Virus record (IMG/VR): IMGVR_UViG_3300027674_000005 | Coordinates: 1 to 49,620 of that record | DNA length: 49,620 nt | DNA from: a virus | Reading direction: 5' to 3' (one strand) | Shown: one piece after another, positions 40,645 through 48,337 of the stretch | Layout of the letters: each line of letters opens with the position of its first letter | How positions within the stretch are numbered: position 1 is the stretch's first letter | The notes under the pieces: model-generated | What the model was told of the DNA's origin: nothing | Databases searched by the model: none | What the model saw: the letters and a program-made list of their open reading frames with translations, nothing else | Program-made: the position numbers and the translations under genes

Positions 40645-41969
40645 AGATCCTTGTCATCGACGTGTATGGTGTGGGAGTGGACTACTGCCTTCGGGCACAA
40701 TGGGCGGGCCACGATGTCCGCCACTTCCTCACACCGAATTCTAAGTACCCGGACATTGGAAAGGGGCTCACCATCCGCGTGCAGGACTGGCGTAAGTGGA
40801 TGAAGTGGGCCGACCTCATTGTGTGTACGGCCAGTGCCAAGTATGCCGCAGACCTCGAACCCTACTACGAGATGGGTTACCCCATCTTCGGGGCTAACAA
40901 GGGATCGGCGGCACTGGAACTTGACCGGTGTGTGGGAATGGAACTCCTCCAGGCGCATGGGATTGAGACGCTGCCTTACACGAGGTTCAGCAAATATGAA
41001 GACGCTCTTGCTCACGTTCGGGCTACTAACGGTTCTTATGCTTGTAAGCCTATTGGTGATGCTGACCGTTCTCTTAGTTACGTCGCCAGTGGACCTGACG
41101 ACATGTGCACGATGATGAAGCGGGCGCAGCGGCTGTACGGTGGGGCGAAGCAGGACTTCATCCTGCAACAGAAGGCTGTGGGAGTGGAGTTTGCTGTCGG
41201 CGGATGGTTCGGTCCGGGTGGATTCAATGACGTGGCTGAGGAGAACTTCGAGCACAAACCACTCTACGCTGGAGACACTGGCCCGAACACGGGCGAGATG
41301 GGTACGAGCATGAAGTACTGTGAGATAGGGCAGTCGAAGTTGTTCCAGCAGATGCTACAGCCGTTGGCCCCTGCATTGAAGGCACTACGTTTCTGCGGCA
41401 ACATCGACGTGTCCGTTATTATTGATGAGGACGGGAAGCCGTGGCCCCTTGAATTTACGATGCGTATGGGATGGCCCGCCTTCTACCTCAACCAGCATCT
41501 CCACAAGGGTGACCCTGTACAGTGGATGAAGGATCTTGTCGATGGCACTGATTCACTTAAAGTATCTTACGATCATTGTATCGGCGTATGCGTTGTCGGC
41601 CCCAACTTCCCGCACAATTCGAAGATTTCTGATGAGTGTGAAGGTGTACCGATCTATGGTATCAACCATGAGAACATCGCCAACGTGCATCTGTGTGAGG
41701 TCATGGCTGTCGAGGATGAAGTGTTCGAGAATGAGAAGTGGATCAGTAAGCATCTGTTCGCTACTGCTGGTTCTTGGCCTCTTGTTATTGTTGGCACAGG
41801 ACCATCCGTGGTGAGGGCAAAGGAGGCTTGTTATAAGGTGGTTAAGGAAGTGAAGATACCTAACAGTCATGGGTACAGGCCGGACATCGGGGACCGATGC
41901 AAGCGACATATCAAGACCCTTCAGGCGCTGGGCTACGCTAAATCTTGGAGTTACGGTGATGGCGAATAA
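40641..41969 (+). CDS. ATP-grasp enzyme, PurD (GAR synthetase)-like
   Basis: 442 residues. NKGSAALELDRCVGMELLQA, KPIGDADRSLSYV, GVEFAVGGWFGPGGF, NFEHKPL, GPNTGEMGTSMKYCEI, and PWPLEFTMRMGWPAF match the ATP-grasp domain of phosphoribosylglycinamide synthetase (acyl-phosphate plus amine ligase). The N-terminal Rossmann-like segment starts KILVIDVYGVG. No other purine-pathway gene is visible, so it may ligate an amino group in a DNA or protein modification. Similar genes are known in tailed phages, usually without a proven role. ATGA overlap with the transglycosylase gene. Confidence 0.83.
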   Translation: MKILVIDVYGVGVDYCLRAQWAGHDVRHFLTPNSKYPDIGKGLTIRVQDWRKWMKWADLIVCTASAKYAADLEPYYEMGYPIFGANKGSAALELDRCVGMELLQAHGIETLPYTRFSKYEDALAHVRATNGSYACKPIGDADRSLSYVASGPDDMCTMMKRAQRLYGGAKQDFILQQKAVGVEFAVGGWFGPGGFNDVAEENFEHKPLYAGDTGPNTGEMGTSMKYCEIGQSKLFQQMLQPLAPALKALRFCGNIDVSVIIDEDGKPWPLEFTMRMGWPAFYLNQHLHKGDPVQWMKDLVDGTDSLKVSYDHCIGVCVVGPNFPHNSKISDECEGVPIYGINHENIANVHLCEVMAVEDEVFENEKWISKHLFATAGSWPLVIVGTGPSVVRAKEACYKVVKEVKIPNSHGYRPDIGDRCKRHIKTLQALGYAKSWSYGDGE

Positions 41970-42684
41970 CAACCTTCCACCTCCGGCCACTGGACCTACA
42001 TTCGATTGGCGCTTCTTCAAGGATTGGCTTTACAAACTGTGGAAGTCGATGCAGAACTTTGACCTGACGGGGACCACTGCGGGCAACACACAGATCGATG
42101 GGAACTTGACCGTCACGGGGACCACTACCATGACAGGTGGCATTGCCGTGCCCACGGGTGCCAACTTGACGGGGATGCCGCTCTCCCTGCTTAGTGCTGC
42201 CGCAGGCCAGAGTGATGGAGAAGTTGGTCTACAATTTCTCCCTTCTTCCATTCATCTTTTCTACAGCAATGCTGGTGGGCAAAGCATCCCAACAAATGCC
42301 TACACCACTGTAACGTCATGGACAAAAGTGTATGATACGACAAGTGCATTCTCTGCTGCCGCAGGAACATTCACAGCCCCTCAATCTGGTTACTACCTGT
42401 TTGCATCTGGAATGGCTTTTTCTAGTGCTACGTGGGCTTCTACAGCCTCTTTGCAAATCTCTTTCACGATCAATGGGGGTGGCCGTGCTATGACAGGGGT
42501 GCAGATTCAGTCCACAACATCCAATAACATGTTGATGCCTCCTGTAACAACTACTGCCTATCTGAATACAGGTGATGTTGTTGCCATTAAAGTGTTTCAA
42601 AATAATGGAGCTTCTGTAAACACTCTTGCCAATGCATCTTTCAATTGGCTTAGCATAGACCTACTTACCACTGGCGCAAGTTAA
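41959..42684 (+). CDS. fibre protein with C1q-like jelly roll
   Basis: 241 residues. Helical start (DWRFFKDWLYKLWKSMQNFD), a repeat-like linker (TQIDGNLTVTGTTTMTGG), then a C1q/TNF-like beta jelly roll from about 125 (TSWTKVYDTTSAFSAAAGTF, TAPQSGYYLF, NTGDVVAIKVFQNNG, NWLSIDLL). The fold often forms trimeric head or tail fibres. GGAG before the ATG chosen. 11-base overlap with the ATP-grasp gene. Confidence 0.8.
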   Translation: MANNNLPPPATGPTFDWRFFKDWLYKLWKSMQNFDLTGTTAGNTQIDGNLTVTGTTTMTGGIAVPTGANLTGMPLSLLSAAAGQSDGEVGLQFLPSSIHLFYSNAGGQSIPTNAYTTVTSWTKVYDTTSAFSAAAGTFTAPQSGYYLFASGMAFSSATWASTASLQISFTINGGGRAMTGVQIQSTTSNNMLMPPVTTTAYLNTGDVVAIKVFQNNGASVNTLANASFNWLSIDLLTTGAS

Positions 42685-42697
42685 TTACGGTGATGAA

Positions 42698-43189
42698 ATG
42701 ACAGACGCACACGAACAGAAAGAAACGTTGACGGTGGATGTTGACATCCCGGAACATGATAAGCGGGTGACAACACCACTCTTCACGAAAACGAAACGAT
42801 TGCTGATGAAGGTGGGGGGAGCGTTAGGGTTCAATATCAAGCGTGAGCCGGGGCGGTGCTGGATCTGCAACAAAACGGAGCAGGAGTTGGGGCAACCGCT
42901 GGAGGCCCACCACTATGGAATCGAGCGCTGCTACCTCGACGCCAACATCCGTTGGAACGTTGTCCAGCAAGACTTTCCCCTGTTTGACTGGAAGAACTTC
43001 GACCCCGCAAATCCGGTACAATTCGTTGACAATATGGCGTCCCAAGGTGTACTGCTGTGCAAGGCGCACCACACAGGGAAGGATACGGGCATCCACGACC
43101 TCCCCCATTCGATCTGGATCATGCAACGGTATCTAGCGGACGGCACGAGGTTCAGTCCCAACGAAGTTATTCACGATGATGGAGCATGA
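42698..43189 (+). CDS. HNH-like nuclease / zinc protein
   Basis: 163 residues. CWICNK near 54-59, then EAHHYGIERC, VDNMASQGVLLCKAHHTGKD, and IH. The C-x2-C ... C-x2-HH ligands plus AHH and N in VDNM fit a beta-beta-alpha-metal HNH fold. Phage HNH proteins often help terminase cutting, but this one lies in the fibre/lysis region. It may instead be a conserved structural-region HNH-like protein. Confidence 0.68.
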   Translation: MTDAHEQKETLTVDVDIPEHDKRVTTPLFTKTKRLLMKVGGALGFNIKREPGRCWICNKTEQELGQPLEAHHYGIERCYLDANIRWNVVQQDFPLFDWKNFDPANPVQFVDNMASQGVLLCKAHHTGKDTGIHDLPHSIWIMQRYLADGTRFSPNEVIHDDGA

Positions 43190-43190
43190 C

Positions 43191-43655
43191 ATGGCACTTA
43201 TTTCTGATCCCATTTCCGCCGTCGCCAGCGCTGTGCAGTCCATCGTTGAGCGCGTTGTCCCCGATCCCACGGCACAGATCCAGGCCAAGGCCCAGCTTGC
43301 ACAAATGTACCTCAATGGCGACCTCCAGACGTTGACCTCCCAGGCTGGTGTCATCACGGCTGAGGCCAACAGTTCCAACAAACTCACCTCGTCGTGGCGT
43401 CCCATGCTGATGTACCTCTTCATGGTCATCATCGCCTTCAACTACATCATCAGCCCCATCGTGTCGTACTTCGATCCCACGCTGCCCATTGCGTTGCCGA
43501 TCCCCCCCGACATGTGGTCACTAATTAAGCTCGGTGTGGGTGGCTACGTCATGGGCCGCTCGGTCGAGAAGATCACGACGCCTCACCCCGTGACAGGTGT
43601 ATCGCCACTGGCATCCACTGTCTCTGCTATCTCTAACGTCTTCTCTGGAGGCTAA
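43191..43655 (+). CDS. holin, GTA-type 3-TM
   Basis: 154 residues. Amphipathic start (VQSIVERVVPDPTAQIQAKA), then hydrophobic segments near RPMLMYLFMVIIAFNYIISP and a third with WSLIKLGVGGYVMGRS. The pattern 'SSWRP..M.....I...........P...W.L...gvGGY..GRS.EK' matches 3-TM holins of the GTA type. It times lysis by opening the inner membrane. GGAG before MALISDP fixes the start. Confidence 0.85.
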   Translation: MALISDPISAVASAVQSIVERVVPDPTAQIQAKAQLAQMYLNGDLQTLTSQAGVITAEANSSNKLTSSWRPMLMYLFMVIIAFNYIISPIVSYFDPTLPIALPIPPDMWSLIKLGVGGYVMGRSVEKITTPHPVTGVSPLASTVSAISNVFSGG

Positions 43656-43656
43656 C

Positions 43657-43992
43657 ATGGCCTTTACCACAGTACAGTACATCAGGATGTTCCAGGCCGC
43701 ATTAGCCACTGCTGCGACGACGCAGTACACAGTGCCCGCATCTAGGCAGGACGTGATTAAAGACATGGAATTCGCCAACACAACAGGTGCGGCCATTACG
43801 CTGATCGTCAACGTGGTGCCTACGGGGAATAGCGCAGGCACGGCCAATCAGGTGCTGCCCACGGTAAGCATCCCTGGCAATCAGGTGCTCCACTGGACGG
43901 GCACCATTGTCATGAACGCGGGCGATTTCATCTCTACCGCAACCTCCGCTACGGGCATCACTGCCACGGTGAGCGGGATGGAGAGCCAATAA
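43657..43992 (+). CDS. small structural protein between holin and fibre genes
   Basis: 111 residues, MAFTTVQYIRMFQAALATAA then beta strands (AAITLIVNVVPTGNSAGTAN). Beta-rich profile similar to the small virion proteins at 24819-25619. GGAGG precedes the ATG. TAATG overlap with the next gene. Confidence 0.65.
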   Translation: MAFTTVQYIRMFQAALATAATTQYTVPASRQDVIKDMEFANTTGAAITLIVNVVPTGNSAGTANQVLPTVSIPGNQVLHWTGTIVMNAGDFISTATSATGITATVSGMESQ

Positions 43993-44531
43993 TGGCCACT
44001 GGACTGCTGCCCGAGTTTGGGCTCAACATTGTCAACCTGTATGCCCCTGCTGGGACACGGATCCCCATGCAGCAGACCACTGCACCGCTGGGATGGACTG
44101 TTGATGGCACAGTCGCTTTGGATGATGCCATTTTCCGTTGCCGGAACAATACAGGATCCTTTGGGACTGGTGGTAGCAATGGTGTGTCGGGAACTTTCCT
44201 TTCTGCTTTCTCCATCAATGCTTTTACCATCAGTACGGCGCAGATGCCTTCCCACACGCACACGGATTCAGGCCATTCACACCCCATCACTGATCCAAGC
44301 CACGGTCACACGTTGGCAGGTGGTAATAGCAGTTCTACTGGTCCCTATATGGCCGTTGATTCAATCTTGGGTTCTGGCTCGTATTACAGTACAAACGCAG
44401 CTTCCACAGGCATAACGGGAACCAACACAGGCGTTGCCAATATTCAAGCCAACGGTTCCGGTGCTGCAATTCAGCCTACTGTATCTTTTAACATCAAGTA
44501 CGTTGATTACCTAGTGGCCGTAAAGTCATGA
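43992..44531 (+). CDS. fibre / tail-collar-like protein
   Basis: 179 residues. The central MPSHTHTDSGHSHPITDPSHGH His-rich repeat is typical of phage tail-collar/fibre tips (metal-binding HxH motifs), with FNIKYVDYLVAV at the C-terminus as in collar domains. N-terminal APLGWTVDGT is the usual 'P.GW...dG' start of collar domains. Likely trimeric. Receptor unknown. Confidence 0.78.
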   Translation: MATGLLPEFGLNIVNLYAPAGTRIPMQQTTAPLGWTVDGTVALDDAIFRCRNNTGSFGTGGSNGVSGTFLSAFSINAFTISTAQMPSHTHTDSGHSHPITDPSHGHTLAGGNSSSTGPYMAVDSILGSGSYYSTNAASTGITGTNTGVANIQANGSGAAIQPTVSFNIKYVDYLVAVKS

Positions 44532-44905
44532 GTAAAAACATTTGCCCATTCCTCAAGAAGACATGTATCGAGCATGACTGTGCTTTGTACATGCACGTTC
44601 AGATGCAGACCAATCCACAGAGTGGTAAGACAGTGGATGAATTTGGGTGCGCCCTTGCGTGGACACCCATCATGATGATTGAAGCCTCCCGCCAAACACG
44701 GGGAGTCCAAGCTGCCGTCGAGAGCACGCGTAATGAGATTGTCAAGCGCCAAGACATCCTCAATGGCGCAATTGATGCTGCCTCACAAGGGCGGCAACTT
44801 GGAGCGGGTGATGAAACTAGGCTTATTGATGGTGGTGGCGGGACTCTTCCTAGGCTGCGTAGCGGTCCCAACGGGTTCAACGGTGTGGTTGAAAGCGCGG
44901 AGTGA
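44528..44905 (+). CDS. small Cys-containing hypothetical protein
   Basis: 125 residues. CPFLKKTCIEHDCALY near the start and DEFGCALAWTP give four Cys that could bind metal or form disulphides. A helical middle (RNEIVKRQDILNGAIDAASQ) follows. Its last 95 bases also encode the lipoprotein protease start. It may be a small conserved phage protein. Function unknown. Confidence 0.68.
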   Translation: MSKNICPFLKKTCIEHDCALYMHVQMQTNPQSGKTVDEFGCALAWTPIMMIEASRQTRGVQAAVESTRNEIVKRQDILNGAIDAASQGRQLGAGDETRLIDGGGGTLPRLRSGPNGFNGVVESAE

Positions 44906-45416
44906 AACAGTTCTACTGGAGGACATGGTAGGTTCCCGTGGCACGGGAGTGGTGGTCAACCCGAAGTGCGTACTGATGGCGGCTCACGTTGCCGACCGGC
45001 CGGTGATGCAGGTAACCACGGCCTCCGGTACGATCTACAGTGCAACTGTGGTGGTCTATGATGGCGATAAAGATGTTGCGGTTGTCTGTGCAGACAAGGT
45101 ACTTGATGCGCCAGCGGTCACGTTCGGCCCGACTGCGGCTCCTTACAGTCCTGTCTTTACGATTGGCTTCCCTGTCGGCCTCCGCTACGTCCTCACCACG
45201 GGACTGATGCAGATGGGCAACATCATGACGGTACCTTGTGCGCCGGGGAATTCAGGAGGGGGAGTCTTTAATAACGAGGGGAACTACGTTGGGTTCGCCG
45301 ATGCCATTGTGGTGTACCCGCATATCGACGCACTGCCTCACCTCTGTGCCATTGTCCCGGTGGCCGACATCATCCCGCTGCTAGACACCAATCACATTAC
45401 GTACCAGAGGGCATAA
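44811..45416 (+). CDS. trypsin-like serine protease, lipoprotein
   Basis: 201 residues. Residues 1-16, MKLGLLMVVAGLFLGC, form a signal peptide with lipobox LFLGC, so C16 should be lipidated and the enzyme periplasmic. The catalytic triad is in order: H59 in LMAAHVA, D88 in KDVAVV, S148 in APGNSGGGVF. A VVYDGDKDVAVV and IGFPVG pattern matches the chymotrypsin/trypsin-like fold of bacterial proteases. It lies between the fibre and endolysin genes, so a role in envelope disruption or defence against superinfection is inferred. GGAG precedes the start inside the previous gene. Confidence 0.85.
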   Translation: MKLGLLMVVAGLFLGCVAVPTGSTVWLKARSETVLLEDMVGSRGTGVVVNPKCVLMAAHVADRPVMQVTTASGTIYSATVVVYDGDKDVAVVCADKVLDAPAVTFGPTAAPYSPVFTIGFPVGLRYVLTTGLMQMGNIMTVPCAPGNSGGGVFNNEGNYVGFADAIVVYPHIDALPHLCAIVPVADIIPLLDTNHITYQRA

Positions 45417-45595
45417 TGAGCGAGGATCGATTTGACTGTCTGGAAAAACGATTGGACGAAATGCAGTCGCAGCTAAACTCGATCCTTGAGATGGTCTCCG
45501 TTGGCAAGGGGGCCTTCATTGCTGCCAAGGTGCTGGGATGGCTAACGGCGACGTTGGTGGGTGTGATTGAACTTTGGCGAACCTTTCACAAGTGA
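45416..45595 (+). CDS. short coiled-coil membrane protein, possible second holin
   Basis: 59 residues. A heptad-like helix (FDCLEKRLDEMQSQLNSILE) precedes a single transmembrane segment (AAKVLGWLTATLVGVIELWR). The layout resembles XhlA-type or antiholin-like proteins. TAATG overlap with the protease and just 9 bases before the endolysin gene, so it is probably a lysis accessory protein. Confidence 0.68.
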   Translation: MSEDRFDCLEKRLDEMQSQLNSILEMVSVGKGAFIAAKVLGWLTATLVGVIELWRTFHK

Positions 45596-45604
45596 GGACA
45601 ATTC

Positions 45605-46078
45605 GTGAGTGCCGATTCTAATTTCGACTACTGCATCCCCATCGTGTTGGAGTTCGAAGGGGGGCTTGTCGATAACCCCCACGACCCCGGTGGCACAACC
45701 AACATGGGGATTAGTCAACGGGCTTATCCACACACCGACATCCGTGCACTCACCAAGCCGGAGGCCGAGCAGATCTACTACAACGATTACTGGCTCAAGA
45801 ACTCCTGTGGGGAAGTACCAGTGCATCTGAACCTTTGGTATTTTAATGCGTGTGTTATGAGTGGTGGCGTGACGGCGGCAAAGATCCTTCAACAGGTGGT
45901 GGGAAGCCCGACCGATGGTGTTATGGGTCCACACACCTTGGCCGCTGTGAAGGCATTCCCAAGCTCGGGTTATGTAGAGTATCTTACGCTGTACACGGGC
46001 CATCTGATGTCGCTCCCTGGGTTTAAGACGTTCGGCAAGGGGTGGATGAACAGGTTGTTTAGAATAGCTGCACTCTAA
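45605..46078 (+). CDS. endolysin, GH108 family
   Basis: 157 residues. LEFEGGLVDNPHDPGGTTNM, then GIS is the GH108 (lysozyme/muramidase-like) signature, with E18 the likely catalytic acid. The rest (EAEQIYYNDYWLKNS, PTDGVMGPHTLAAV) matches the family's peptidoglycan-binding end. No signal peptide, so export depends on the holins. GTG start after GAGGA. Its last 20 bases overlap the convergent helicase gene. Confidence 0.9.
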   Translation: MSADSNFDYCIPIVLEFEGGLVDNPHDPGGTTNMGISQRAYPHTDIRALTKPEAEQIYYNDYWLKNSCGEVPVHLNLWYFNACVMSGGVTAAKILQQVVGSPTDGVMGPHTLAAVKAFPSSGYVEYLTLYTGHLMSLPGFKTFGKGWMNRLFRIAAL

Positions 46079-47243
46079 AGGCTTGCTCACCTCCCTTCGT
46101 ACACGTCACAATCATCCGGGACTTCAACAGTCCCATCAACAGTTCCTTAAATCCCTTGTCCGTAGGTGCCACGCTTCTCATGAAGCGTGCTGCCTCATTC
46201 ATTGTGACACCAGCAGCGCCTCCTCTGGTGATGAAATCAAGTAGCCTATCGGAATTGTTAGATGCCTCACTTCGTCCGATGCGATCAAATATAGATGGTA
46301 GGCACTGTTCGAGTCGAGATACTTCGGCTTCGGCACGCTGAAGGTCTTCTGCGGTGATGACTCGTTGGTCTCCCCGTGCCGCAGAGAGGACCATCGCGAG
46401 CTTATGGATGTGCGACTGCTTCCTTGCATTCCATCCACCAAAGCGGCTATCATCTTTCCCTTTCGCGTGAAGAACGTTGTGGGCTTCATACCAGTCAGTG
46501 CCCCACGCCAAAGCACTCTTGTCCAGCTTAAATTCTCCTTCCATGCGCCCAATTGCATTAAGATCATCAACCAAGTGGCGGTGCAACTCTTTCCGTAAGG
46601 GTGTATCTCCCGTAGGGTAGGCAATGAGTTGCCGTTTCGATTCCGCGTAGACCCACACGATACGCGAGACAAGCCCACCATCAAGCATGTAGGCCGGAAA
46701 GTTTCCACTGATCCAGGACGGTGTAGTACACGCCAGGAGATTGAGGAATGGGGAAGATATTGTCTGTTGTCCATCTGCCTTTGTCGCCTTTTCAATTGAG
46801 CCACAGTCCCACATGGTGTTGAGCATGTCCATCATTTCGTTGTCGTCGGGACGAATGAGGTTACCAAGCTCGCCGGAGTGGATCGTCAGGGAGTACGTGG
46901 CTTCATTCTCCCCATTGTAGTTTGTAATAGTCTCGGCCTTCAATAAGCATTCGATCAAGGCTTGCCATGTGGTAGTTGACGGCCCGAAGATCACGCCATC
47001 CACCTTTCGGAGCATCCTCATGGCAGTACCAGTGGTGGTCGTTTTTGCAATAATCCCTGGAGGAGCCACAAGAACTACATACATGTTTGGAAACCACCAG
47101 AAATCTCCTTGCGATACGTAGCACTTACGCTGAAGAGCCCCCGCTATTGCGGAGGCCCCGGACCAAAACAACACGTGATTGGGCGCCTCTCCTGCCTGCC
47201 CATACTCGATGAAACCATCGAGCCAATTGTCAACCTTCCTCAT
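46059..47243 (-). CDS. DUF3987-like primase/helicase ATPase
   Basis: 394 residues. MRKVDNWLDGFIEY..., with APNHVLFWSGASAIAGALQR, and YVVLVAPPGIIAKTTTTG as a P-loop (APPGxxxKTT near 60-70), IHSGELGNL and NLLACTTPSWI match the family of DUF3987 P-loop ATPases in phages, thought to serve as replicative helicase or primase-helicase. The C-terminus has a wHTH-like region. The start follows GGGGGA and overlaps the polymerase gene's stop (ATGA). Its end overlaps the endolysin end. Confidence 0.78.
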   Translation of the reverse strand: MRKVDNWLDGFIEYGQAGEAPNHVLFWSGASAIAGALQRKCYVSQGDFWWFPNMYVVLVAPPGIIAKTTTTGTAMRMLRKVDGVIFGPSTTTWQALIECLLKAETITNYNGENEATYSLTIHSGELGNLIRPDDNEMMDMLNTMWDCGSIEKATKADGQQTISSPFLNLLACTTPSWISGNFPAYMLDGGLVSRIVWVYAESKRQLIAYPTGDTPLRKELHRHLVDDLNAIGRMEGEFKLDKSALAWGTDWYEAHNVLHAKGKDDSRFGGWNARKQSHIHKLAMVLSAARGDQRVITAEDLQRAEAEVSRLEQCLPSIFDRIGRSEASNNSDRLLDFITRGGAAGVTMNEAARFMRSVAPTDKGFKELLMGLLKSRMIVTCTKGGEQAFRVQLF

Positions 47244-47956
47244 TGACAATCCCCCCAACTTTTCGTAGAAGTTTTTATCCCTATTGGAATTAATAGCGGG
47301 TCATCATATGGAATAGGAACCTTGCACTGTTCTCTGATAGAAAGTTCATGCAATTCCTTATTTTCTATCGGGTACTGTAGAGTCAGTGAGTCGTGAACTT
47401 GTAAAAGCACCTCTACTCGGGGCAGGTTAGAGTCAACATTGACATATATCTTGTTGATAAGCACAGCAATCGACGATTGAGGTAGCCATGCTACCATTTC
47501 ATTGAGCGTATTCCCCTCAATCCTATCGAACCACTTCTTCCTATAACCAAACGCATTAGAAACAGTCGCAGTCCGTATACACTTCTTAACAAAATCCTCC
47601 TGCCACTTTTGAATCTCGGGGAACATCCCAAAGTACCATCTCTGAATCCGTTCAACTTCTTTGACCAGTAGCCCGCACTGCCCCGCAATAGTCGGTGCCT
47701 TACCGAGATAGTTCGTCGCATGGCACAGTTTTTTGAACGTATAGTAATGGGGCGAAGCCTTGTTGATCGACGGATCATGAAAGTACTCCCTTGCGATAAC
47801 GAGATAGGGCTTCAAACCTTCGCGAAAAAGGTCCTTCATCCCTTGGCAGTTCGATTCCTGGACAACTATCCTCAGGTCCGCCGAGTCCAGATCCAGATCC
47901 CCCATCATCATGCCTTCGTCCGGCACGAACATCTTCCTCACATTGGGCATCGACAT
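47240..47956 (-). CDS. family A DNA polymerase, catalytic palm/fingers part (split gene, C-terminal)
   Basis: 238 residues with the catalytic part of family A DNA polymerase. RKMFVPDEG near 8-15, motif A GDLDLDSADLRIV at 19-31 (D22 aligns with the catalytic Asp), motif B KKLCHATNYLGKAPTIA near 75-91, and motif C LLQVHDSL at 184-191 (D189). The rest of the polymerase (UDG, exonuclease, thumb) is in a separate gene at 48338-49620. The split falls between NLQNI and the RK.FVP.EG segment, normally contiguous. ATG at 47956 is in frame with motif A and preceded by GGTGG. The upstream gene overlaps it by 182 bases out of frame. Confidence 0.9.
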   Translation of the reverse strand: MSMPNVRKMFVPDEGMMMGDLDLDSADLRIVVQESNCQGMKDLFREGLKPYLVIAREYFHDPSINKASPHYYTFKKLCHATNYLGKAPTIAGQCGLLVKEVERIQRWYFGMFPEIQKWQEDFVKKCIRTATVSNAFGYRKKWFDRIEGNTLNEMVAWLPQSSIAVLINKIYVNVDSNLPRVEVLLQVHDSLTLQYPIENKELHELSIREQCKVPIPYDDPLLIPIGIKTSTKSWGDCQ

Positions 47957-48326
47957 CTGAGACCACCATTCCTTTCATTGTTTGTTCAAGGTCCGTCAAC
48001 GCACCAATGGAGTCTTTGAATGCGTCACGGGGCTTGTGCCACTGGTTCCCGCCGTTGTGTCCACCACGACGAGCCCATTCGTTAGGGTTGAACGGGTTTG
48101 GTCCTAGCTTGTACAGCAGAGAGGGCTTCTTCCCACCCTCCAGGCGCTTCTCGGGGCATCGTTGTAGCATTCCCAAGTGCTCCATCTTCCTGATGGCTAC
48201 ACCGATACAGTCCTCGCCTAGTTGCAACTCTCTTCGTAGCTCCACTCTGGTGGCGCAACCCTTGTCTACGATGTATTCATTGATCCGTTCTGCTGCGAAC
48301 GGCACCTTAGGGTCTTTGAGTCCCAT
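47775..48326 (-). CDS. winged-helix-like protein between polymerase halves
   Basis: 183 residues. Residues 1-75 (KVPFAAERINEYIVDKGCAT, then RVELRRELQLGEDCIGVAIR, and KMEHLGMLQRCPEKR) read as a winged helix, then PNPFNPNEWARRGGHNGGNQW, a motif I associate with short phage replication-region proteins. From about residue 122 the frame is the out-of-frame reading of polymerase motif A DNA and looks unselected. The start MGLKDPK follows GAGGA. An ATG 4 codons upstream overlaps the polymerase stop (TAATG). It separates the two polymerase parts. Confidence 0.72.
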   Translation of the reverse strand: MGLKDPKVPFAAERINEYIVDKGCATRVELRRELQLGEDCIGVAIRKMEHLGMLQRCPEKRLEGGKKPSLLYKLGPNPFNPNEWARRGGHNGGNQWHKPRDAFKDSIGALTDLEQTMKGMVVSDVDAQCEEDVRAGRRHDDGGSGSGLGGPEDSCPGIELPRDEGPFSRRFEALSRYRKGVLS

Positions 48327-48337
48327 TCTTATCCTCA

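Noticed and set aside
42698-43189. Toxin or defence HNH gene
   Set aside because: The protein's location among fibre and lysis genes and its phage-like sequence make a virion-region gene more likely. There is no partner immunity gene.
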